Part shown: positions 1 through 5,049 of the stretch, piece by piece
How the letters are laid out: every line of letters begins with the position of its first letter
How positions within the stretch are numbered: position 1 is the first letter of the stretch
Assembly: GCA_902497185.1 (NCBI GenBank)
Contig: CABVEG010000094.1
Coordinates: 1 to 6,716, forward strand
Source: an uncultured Eubacteriales bacterium
GTDB taxonomy: Bacteria > Bacillota > Clostridia > Lachnospirales > CAG-274
Reading direction: 5' to 3'
Length of the DNA: 6,716 nucleotides
Notes under the pieces: model-generated
Seen by the model: only the letters and a program-made list of their open reading frames with translations
What the model was told of the DNA's origin: nothing
The model's database searches: none
Translations under genes and position numbers: made by a program

Positions 1-245
1 TTAATAATTTTGTATTTCTTCATTAAAAACTTAAATGGAAATATAAAATTTTGGGGTGTACCCATAACAAAGTATATGGCAACAACAAATAAACCATACC
101 CCAGAAGAAAAGGTGCGCTCATATTTCTGTTGTCAATAAAGCCTTTAGTAAAAGCAAGCCATACATTTTCAAGCACAAATCCTAAAAAGGAAATAACGGC
201 AATCATTATAATCCATGAGTATATATCATATTTAATAATTTTCAC
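1..245 (-). CDS. Polytopic membrane protein, 5' part only (possible ABC_trans_CmpB/DUF1113-like family)
   Basis: The minus strand carries an open frame with no stop from about 245 to the left edge. It gives 81 complete codons plus two bases, so the C-terminus is missing. The visible part has a hydrophobic segment at about residues 10-30 (WIIMIAVISFLGFVLENVWL), a polar loop with DNRNM (38-42) and a second hydrophobic segment at about 45-62 ending in GTP. The layout (aromatic helix, LGFxxE, short loop, PFLLGYG) recalls the small clostridial membrane proteins annotated as putative ABC transporter permease (PF06541). That family call is from memory and tentative. The start is uncertain. GTG at 245 overlaps the only SD-like stretch (AGAAGG), leaving no spacing. 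The nearby ATG at about 233 is out of frame and soon hits a stop. The next in-frame ATG is codon 14. The gene lies 54 nt downstream of the LysM-G5 gene on the same strand and may share its transcript. Confidence 0.55.
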   Translation of the reverse strand, partial: MKIIKYDIYSWIIMIAVISFLGFVLENVWLAFTKGFIDNRNMSAPFLLGYGLFVVAIYFVMGTPQNFIFPFKFLMKKYKII

Positions 246-260
246 CTTCTTTTATTAAGT

Positions 261-292
261 CACAGCCTGTAAAAAACACAAAACAGGCTGTG
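261..292 (-). terminator. Perfect 10-bp hairpin between the two leftward genes (possible terminator or attenuator)
   Basis: CACAGCCTGT (261-270) and ACAGGCTGTG (283-292) are exact inverted repeats around a 12-nt loop. The hairpin starts 7 nt past the stop codon of the LysM-G5 gene. On the minus strand the stem is followed by ACTTAATAAAAG, not a U-run, so it is not a canonical intrinsic terminator. The U-rich stretch lies in the loop. It could stabilise the upstream mRNA end, terminate weakly, or limit read-through into the membrane gene whose ribosome site begins about 10 nt later. Confidence 0.4.
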
Positions 293-299
293 TATATAA

Positions 300-1415
300 T
301 TATTCTTCTGATGAGGAGCTTGTATCATCTTCATCATCATCTGAGGATGGTACATAAGTACCTCTTTCAATTATTTGATTAACAGGTTCTTTAGTAACCC
401 TTTCCGTAAGCTGAGGATCCCCTTTTTGTTCGCCGTTTACATAAGGTATTTTTCTTACAACTTCCTTAATTCCGTTTTGACCCTCCTGAACAACCTCCCT
501 GTAGGATGTAGGCTGGTTTCTGTTTCTTTGTGTTACGGTTTCATAAGGAATTTCTTCCGTAACAGTATCCCAGCTATATGTTCTTATCGGGAGAATAGGC
601 TCTGTTACAATAGTCTTGATTTCCTGACCTATTTGTAAATTTGTTTTTGTTTCATTAGTAATTGTAGGGTTTGCAGTAAGCAGCTCACTTTCTGTCATTC
701 CTGCTCTTGCAGCAATGGTTGCAAATGTGTCACCCTGAACTACTGTGTGAGTTTTTTCAACTGTTTGAGTTGCACTTAAAAGTTTAACAGCCTCTTCAAC
801 ACTACTTACCTTGTCATTATCCACAAATGTTGTACCTGTGTTAATCTGTATTGCAAATTCAGGCTGTGCAGTACCCTCGGGACACTTGTAATTATCAAGT
901 ACGGTTTTTAAAGCTGTTCTGGCATCTTCAATATTTGATACAATACAAAATTCCTTGCCCTCAACTAATATTGTTGTTGCCTCCTGATTGTATGAAACAC
1001 TTTGGCAAACCTTTGCAACGACCTGTTCTGAATTATCTGTTTTTTTGAAAAAGCTGCCTACGGATTTAAGTGTAATTTCGTCATTTATTTCAATATTGTT
1101 GCCTACTTCCTGCTTCAGTTTTGCAAGAACCAAGTTGTTTAATTCTTCTTCAGTTGTATTTGTATCTTTAATATAACCTACAACCTCACCGTTTATTTCA
1201 ACTGCAAGGGCTTTTTTGTGCACAGCTGCATAGCCTATCAGACATATTACAGCCAGAGCAAGGAGGAGAAAAAGCAAGGGTCTGGGATTAACACTTTTTT
1301 TGCGCCTTCTTGTATAAGCTCTGTTATCTGTCATATTGCTGGGATGAAGAGGGAAAATCATAGGTTTTGAGCTCTTCTCCTTAAATCTCAATGGTCTGTC
1401 GTTCCTTGGTGGCAT
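300..1415 (-). CDS. Membrane-anchored LysM and G5 domain cell-wall protein, no peptidase domain
   Basis: This 371-aa protein is probably held in the membrane with its bulk facing the cell wall. The start at 1415 is chosen because AAAGGAG lies 7 nt upstream; an in-frame ATG at 1499 has no ribosome site and would add 28 residues. In order: a basic cytoplasmic head with RRRKK (36-40); one transmembrane helix (about 47-65); two related beta-alpha modules (about 69-103 and 145-176) of the type (V)xVxGxxxxxVxxxxxA seen before LysM in clostridial cell-wall hydrolases; a LysM domain (about 222-270, HTVVQGDTFATIAARAGM then NLQIGQEI); a G5 domain (about 272-354, with EEIPYETV and GTY); and a short Ser/Asp/Glu tail (357-371). 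LysM binds peptidoglycan GlcNAc and G5 is an adhesive or glycan-linked module. Relatives with this layout usually end in an M23 peptidase; none follows here, so an adaptor or anchoring role is inferred. It has its own candidate promoter in the divergent region. Confidence 0.85.
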   Translation of the reverse strand: MPPRNDRPLRFKEKSSKPMIFPLHPSNMTDNRAYTRRRKKSVNPRPLLFLLLALAVICLIGYAAVHKKALAVEINGEVVGYIKDTNTTEEELNNLVLAKLKQEVGNNIEINDEITLKSVGSFFKKTDNSEQVVAKVCQSVSYNQEATTILVEGKEFCIVSNIEDARTALKTVLDNYKCPEGTAQPEFAIQINTGTTFVDNDKVSSVEEAVKLLSATQTVEKTHTVVQGDTFATIAARAGMTESELLTANPTITNETKTNLQIGQEIKTIVTEPILPIRTYSWDTVTEEIPYETVTQRNRNQPTSYREVVQEGQNGIKEVVRKIPYVNGEQKGDPQLTERVTKEPVNQIIERGTYVPSSDDDEDDTSSSSEE

Positions 1416-1478
1416 AAGCACACTCCTTTTATTTATTGTAAATTCTGCCAATATTTTGTTTATTTTTCTTATTAATAA

Positions 1479-1507
1479 AGTATAATTGAATTTTATCATA
1501 AAAGCAA
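1479..1507 (-). promoter_or_regulatory. Candidate sigma-A promoter for the LysM-G5 gene
   Basis: Reading leftward, TTGCTT (1507-1502) and TATACT (1484-1479) are separated by exactly 17 nt. The -10 box matches 5 of 6 consensus bases and the -35 box 3 of 6. Transcription would start near 1472, leaving a leader of about 57 nt before the ATG at 1415. The element is interleaved with the rightward promoter. Confidence 0.45.
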
Positions 1508-1514
1508 GTATAAA
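1486..1514 (+). promoter_or_regulatory. Candidate sigma-A promoter for queG-recU-GH26-like cluster
   Basis: TTGAAT (1486-1491, 4 of 6 consensus) and TATAAA (1509-1514, 5 of 6) are spaced by 17 nt. Transcription would start near 1521 and give a leader of about 46 nt before the queG ATG. A second possibility is TTACAA (1519-1524), 16 nt, then TAAAAT (1541-1546) with an extended TG at 1538-1539. That one would leave only about 14 nt of leader. In so AT-rich a region chance matches are common. The leader shows no preQ1 riboswitch-like structure. Confidence 0.45.
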
Positions 1515-1566
1515 ATGATTACAATTTTTTGAAAATATGTTAAAATGTTATGTAAGGAGGAATTAT

Positions 1567-2544
1567 ATGAGCTTGTTTGATAAATTACAGGAATTTTCAA
1601 AAAAAGAGAATATTATTTCAGGGGTAGGACCTGCCCATTCCTTCCGTGAACTAAAGGAATATTTAAAGGGCAAAACTGTCCCCTTTGTCAATTATGGTAT
1701 AGAGAAAAGAACTGAACCAAAGCTAACAATGTCATCTGTAAAAAGTATTATTGCCATAGGCTTGTCATATAATGTAGTGTATGTTAAAATAAAAGATAAC
1801 TGTTTAAGAGGAAATATGTCAGCAGGAGCAGTAGGTACAGATTATCATATAACAATAAAAGAAAAGCTTGAAAAACTTAAACGTGAGATTTTGCCTGATT
1901 GTCAGTGCCAAATATATGCAGACACAGGTCCTCTTTCAGACAGGGATGTAGCTGTGCGCTGCGGACTTGGAGAGAGAGGAAAAAACGGCAGTGTTATTAA
2001 TCCTTATATTGGAGGTATGTTTTTTATCGGCTATATGCTGACAGATATTGATTATTCTCTGTGGCAAAGCACAAATACAAATAAAATCAACTGTGATAAA
2101 TGTGAAAAGTGTATTAAAGCCTGTCCAAATGGAGCAATTAATGATGGTAAGTGTGATTATAGTAAATGCATATCATATCTGACCCAGAAAAAAGGAGTAT
2201 TAACCTTAGAAGAATATGAAAGAATAGGAATACAAATTTACGGCTGCGATATTTGCCAGAGAGCCTGTCATTATAATAATAATTATGATAAGGCTGAAAA
2301 TGACCTTGCTTATCCTGACATAGAAAAACTTTTAAATATGTCAAATAAGGAGTTTAAGGAAGTTTTTGGCAATACTGCCGCCGGTTGGAGAGGAAAGAGG
2401 ACATTGCAGAGAAATGCTTTAGCGGCTCTTGGTAATATGAAAAATATAAGAGGGCTTCCTTTGGCAGAAAAATTTGTTGATTCTGAAAATGAGGATTTAA
2501 GGTCAGCAGCATTATATGCAATAAACAAAATAAAGGAGAGCTGA
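1567..2544 (+). CDS. queG: Epoxyqueuosine reductase QueG
   Basis: QueG reduces epoxyqueuosine to queuosine at tRNA position 34, the last step of Q synthesis, using cobalamin and two [4Fe-4S] clusters in the cytoplasm. The 325-aa protein shows the family landmarks. DTGPLSDR (119-126) includes the likely catalytic Asp119. It is followed by the glycine-rich segment RCGLGERGKNG (131-141) and the conserved INPYIGGMFFIGYMLTD stretch. The cluster ligands C176, C179, C182 and C186-P, then C201, C227, C230 and C234 give the full set of eight cysteines. The C-terminal segment about 275-322 (RNALAALGN, LRSAALYAI) is a HEAT-like repeat. It is shorter than the roughly 380-aa proteobacterial enzyme. The last cysteine motif reads ACH rather than the usual CP. 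The ATG at 1567 is preceded by AAGGAGG with good spacing; the in-frame ATG at 1537 lacks one. It heads a rightward cluster and ends one base before recU. Confidence 0.93.
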   Translation: MSLFDKLQEFSKKENIISGVGPAHSFRELKEYLKGKTVPFVNYGIEKRTEPKLTMSSVKSIIAIGLSYNVVYVKIKDNCLRGNMSAGAVGTDYHITIKEKLEKLKREILPDCQCQIYADTGPLSDRDVAVRCGLGERGKNGSVINPYIGGMFFIGYMLTDIDYSLWQSTNTNKINCDKCEKCIKACPNGAINDGKCDYSKCISYLTQKKGVLTLEEYERIGIQIYGCDICQRACHYNNNYDKAENDLAYPDIEKLLNMSNKEFKEVFGNTAAGWRGKRTLQRNALAALGNMKNIRGLPLAEKFVDSENEDLRSAALYAINKIKES

Positions 2545-2545
2545 A

Positions 2546-3082
2546 ATGGGCTACTGGAATTCAAGAGGCTTGCGTGGCAGCAGTTTTGAAGAAATGATTA
2601 ATATGACTAACAATGTATATAAGGAAAGAGGTTTGGCAATAATACAAAAGATACCAACTCCCATAACACCCATTAATCTTGACAAAGGCAAAAACGTTAT
2701 TACTCTTGCCTATTTCGACCAAAAGTCAACTATAGATTATATAGGTGCTGCACAGGGAATACCTGTTTGTTTTGATGCCAAGGAAACAAGGCAGGGACGT
2801 CTGCCTTTACAAAATATTCATCCGCATCAGGTAGAGTTTATGGAGAATTTTCAAAAGCATGGCGGTGTTGCCTTTCTTCTTGTACACTGTTCAGATACTG
2901 AGGAGTATTATTTTCTTCCTTTTGAGGTAATGGAAAAATATTGGAAAGCAGCTCAAAATGGAGGCAGAAAATCAATACCATATTCCGCTTTTGAAAAAAA
3001 ATATCTTATACATAACAAAAACGGGTGTCCTGTTCATTATTTGGAGGCTATCAATACTTATTTATCGGAGGAACAGCTTTGA
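2546..3082 (+). CDS. recU: Holliday junction resolvase RecU
   Basis: RecU is the Firmicute resolvase that cleaves four-way DNA junctions in recombinational repair and chromosome segregation. It is a metal-dependent nuclease of the restriction-endonuclease fold. The 178-aa product has the N-terminal NRG-like start (NSRGLRGSSFEEMIN), the YKERGLAIIQKIPTP segment (25-39), and the active-site region YFDQKSTIDYIG...FDAKET. D64, D77 and K79 match in spacing the B. subtilis catalytic D88, E101 and K103, with Asp in place of Glu at the second position. LPLQNIHPHQ (86-95) follows as in the family. It is slightly shorter than B. subtilis RecU (206 aa), mostly at the N-terminus. AAAGGAG lies before the ATG, inside the end of queG, and only one base separates the two genes, so they are almost certainly co-transcribed. 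The usual neighbour ponA (class A PBP) is not present here. The stop overlaps the next start by 4 nt. Confidence 0.93.
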   Translation: MGYWNSRGLRGSSFEEMINMTNNVYKERGLAIIQKIPTPITPINLDKGKNVITLAYFDQKSTIDYIGAAQGIPVCFDAKETRQGRLPLQNIHPHQVEFMENFQKHGGVAFLLVHCSDTEEYYFLPFEVMEKYWKAAQNGGRKSIPYSAFEKKYLIHNKNGCPVHYLEAINTYLSEEQL

Positions 3083-4119
3083 AATTTACACTGCTTTTGA
3101 TTTGTTTAAGTATATCCCAATTTACTGCTGATGAGGTTAAAAAATCGGAATATCTTCCATATGAAATATATATGGAAAATTACGACAGGGAAAAAGCGCC
3201 TCTTGAAAAGGATGTGTGTTTGAAGGGTGCATATATTGGCGATGAAAACAACTATGCCGATATAAAAGCCTTTGAAAATTATATAGATATAGAAAATGAC
3301 ATATATATAAGCAGAGTATCAAAAGGCGAAAATCTTCCTTTAAGAGAAATTACGGAATGCTATGCTAAGGGCAAAATCCCTATGATCGAAATTAAGGGCG
3401 ATTACGGTATAAGTCAGTCTATGGCAGCAGCAAAGACGCTTGGAAATATGAATATACCTATTTTTGTTGAAATAAGAAGTGACGCTGATGTATATAACTG
3501 CCTTGCTGATATATTCAGAGAATATGCGCCAAGGGCTGTTATGGTATATGGTATGGATACTGACAATACAACATATGATTATCCCAAGGAGGAGCTTGTA
3601 GATTGGGTTGGTTTAAATGCAGAGGAGAAAACCCACAACGGCTATATTATTTCTGAATACGAAAATATATCAAAGTGGTGCGGTTATTTTAAAGATAAAG
3701 CAATTATGCTTAATATAAGTGTCCCTAATTTTTCAACAGACAGGTGCAGCTATGTATATAATGAGGCTGCAAACGAAATTACAAGACTTTATGACCTTGT
3801 ATCCGAATATAGTAATATAGGAGCAGTTAATTATATAAGCTGTGTTAAAAAAAATGATGGTATGGTAAGCTGTAATTACAGAATAACAGAAAATATACTT
3901 CTTACCGGCGCTTACAAAAAGTCTGTAGAAAATATGACAAATAACAGATATTGGAGCAAAACACCTTATGTAGCATATGTTTCGGACAAAAAAGTTATAG
4001 TATCAAATGATGCTTTGAAAAGCTGCAAAATAAGCGGAAAATATATTAACAGCGGCTATTCCGAAATAAATGCCAGCGGATTTAATAAATCCGAAAGAAA
4101 GGTATTTGTAAAATCTTAA
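3079..4119 (+). CDS. Exported protein with degenerate GH26-like (mannanase-type) barrel
   Basis: The chosen start is TTG at 3079, with GGAGG (3067-3071) 7 nt upstream. It overlaps the recU stop (TTGA), which implies translational coupling. The ATG at 3025 lies inside recU and has no ribosome site. From TTG the 346-aa product begins with a short signal-peptide-like stretch (KFTLLLICLSISQFTA, 2-17, possible cleavage after A17). The body resembles GH26 glycosidases: KGAYIGDENNYADIKAFE (49-66), YAKGKIPMIEI (95-105), NIPIFVEIRSD (125-135) where the family has the acid/base HEMN motif, and YPKEELVDWVGL (168-179), like the family's YPGDxYVDWVGI. KAIMLNI (207-213) sits where the family has the nucleophile strand KPIMISE. 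Both catalytic Glu positions appear replaced (Asp135 and Ile213), so a non-catalytic glycan-binding role is inferred. The last roughly 60 residues look like a small beta-domain. The family call is by motif memory only, and the substrate is unknown. Confidence 0.7.
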   Translation: MKFTLLLICLSISQFTADEVKKSEYLPYEIYMENYDREKAPLEKDVCLKGAYIGDENNYADIKAFENYIDIENDIYISRVSKGENLPLREITECYAKGKIPMIEIKGDYGISQSMAAAKTLGNMNIPIFVEIRSDADVYNCLADIFREYAPRAVMVYGMDTDNTTYDYPKEELVDWVGLNAEEKTHNGYIISEYENISKWCGYFKDKAIMLNISVPNFSTDRCSYVYNEAANEITRLYDLVSEYSNIGAVNYISCVKKNDGMVSCNYRITENILLTGAYKKSVENMTNNRYWSKTPYVAYVSDKKVIVSNDALKSCKISGKYINSGYSEINASGFNKSERKVFVKS

Positions 4120-4134
4120 GTTTTGTAGTATACT
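4106..4134 (+). promoter_or_regulatory. Candidate promoter for the DUF1189-dnaX pair, inside the end of the GH26-like gene
   Basis: TTGTAA (4106-4111, 4 of 6) and TATACT (4129-4134, 5 of 6) are 17 nt apart. The -35 box falls within the last codons of the preceding gene. TATACT lies inside the perfect 10-bp palindrome TAGTATACTA. Transcription would start near 4141 and give a leader of about 120 nt. No terminator precedes it, so read-through from the queG cluster is also possible. Confidence 0.4.
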
Positions 4135-4263
4135 ATAAATTATGGGAGCCAAAATGAAAGATTATTTTAATTTTGGTCGAAGGATTACCAAGGTATCATA
4201 TTGAATACATCAAATAATTATAACTTACTGATATATGTAAATTTTATGCTTTTGGAGGATTGT
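4120..4263 (+). other. 144-nt leader/intergenic region with AT-rich hairpin and a possible short peptide
   Basis: This gap breaks an otherwise tightly packed gene run. It holds the inverted repeat CCAAAAT (4149-4155) / ATTTTGG (4170-4176), a weak stem with a 14-nt loop. It also has a short open frame starting ATG 4154 behind GGGAG, coding for MKDYFNFGRRITKVSY and ending at TGA 4202-4204. The peptide is 16 aa and basic, and nothing identifies it. It may be a leader peptide, a gene remnant or chance. I see no riboswitch, tRNA or SRP RNA fold. The last bases contain TTTGGAGG, the ribosome site of the next gene. Confidence 0.3.
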
Positions 4264-5037
4264 ATGAATTTTTTTGAACAAATGATAACGGCTATATACA
4301 GGTTTCAGAGTTATCCTAAACTTATTATGCAGAAAATGGGAAGGGTAATCGGCTATCTGATTATTTTTACATTAATTATTGCGGTTATAAATACCTTTCC
4401 TTTTGTTATAGGCTATAAAAAGCTTGGAGGAATCGAAGGAGCAATTAATAAGTATGTACCCGATTTTTCAATAGAAAACGGACGTCTTCAGTGTGAACAC
4501 ATTGATTATACTGATGAAATTATGGGTGTTAAAATATATATTGACGGCAATGAAGATGTAAGTAATATTGACGTAAGCAATACTTCTTTTTATCTTTTGG
4601 CAGACAGTGCTAAAATGATTATTGGCAACGGAATTAACAGAGAAGTTATTGCTTTTTCACAATTTAAGGATGATTACATAACAAAAGATAAACTTATAAG
4701 TATTTTTATGGCTAAAAAAGTTAAACTTGCTATATTTACAATTATAGCGGTGTCAGGCTTAATATCTCTTTGTCTTTCTACACTAGCAAGTGTCTTTATG
4801 TTAAGCTGTCTGGCAATGTTTATAAATGTATGTTTTGTTCGTTCAAACACGGGATTTGGAGCTTTATTTAAACTTTCAGTCTATGCCAGAACATTTCCAA
4901 GCATCATATTGTTTATTGTAAGCTTTAGCGGCTTTGCAGGCAGTAGTATATTATATTGGGGACTTCTTATTACATATATTTATTTAGGGCTTAGAAATAT
5001 AAAAAAGCAGGAGGCTATTATTTTAGCCGAACTCTAG
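4264..5037 (+). CDS. DUF1189-like polytopic membrane protein
   Basis: This 257-aa membrane protein looks like DUF1189 (PF06691), a family of unknown function found widely in Firmicutes. It begins MNFFEQMITAIYRFQSYPKL, the amphipathic start typical of that family. Next come a transmembrane helix (about 28-48), a large extracytoplasmic domain of roughly 100 residues (about 50-150), and then four closely packed hydrophobic segments at about 152-172, 175-193, 211-228 and 229-244. The protein ends with a basic cytoplasmic tail containing RNIKKQE. The ATG at 4264 is preceded by TTTGGAGG with 5-nt spacing. An in-frame ATG 63 nt earlier (4201 is its TTG form) lacks a ribosome site. It lies 12 nt before dnaX and so is probably co-transcribed with it, though no functional link is apparent. 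The family call is from overall layout and motif memory; the membrane topology is clear in the sequence. Confidence 0.7.
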   Translation: MNFFEQMITAIYRFQSYPKLIMQKMGRVIGYLIIFTLIIAVINTFPFVIGYKKLGGIEGAINKYVPDFSIENGRLQCEHIDYTDEIMGVKIYIDGNEDVSNIDVSNTSFYLLADSAKMIIGNGINREVIAFSQFKDDYITKDKLISIFMAKKVKLAIFTIIAVSGLISLCLSTLASVFMLSCLAMFINVCFVRSNTGFGALFKLSVYARTFPSIILFIVSFSGFAGSSILYWGLLITYIYLGLRNIKKQEAIILAEL

Positions 5038-5049
5038 GAGGAAAAAGCT

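Noticed and set aside
10..258. Rightward open frame of 82 codons at the left edge
   Set aside because: It mirrors the leftward membrane gene, has no ribosome site and no recognisable protein character.
375..1176. Three rightward open frames opposite the LysM-G5 gene
   Set aside because: They are antisense to a gene with clear domains, and their translations are unstructured and Cys/Phe-rich as expected of shadows.
1515..1566. preQ1 riboswitch before queG
   Set aside because: The leader is short and AT-rich, with no C-rich loop or pseudoknot arms.
2138..2564. Two leftward open frames opposite queG
   Set aside because: They are antisense to the iron-sulfur and HEAT-like parts of QueG and have no ribosome site.
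3025..3078. ATG 3025 as the start of the GH26-like protein
   Set aside because: It lies deep inside recU without a ribosome site, and it would bury the signal-peptide-like stretch behind 18 unlikely residues.
4120..4263. SRP RNA gene upstream of dnaX, as in B. subtilis
   Set aside because: No conserved SRP helix 8 loop or GC-rich stem is present, and the DUF1189-like gene lies between this gap and dnaX.
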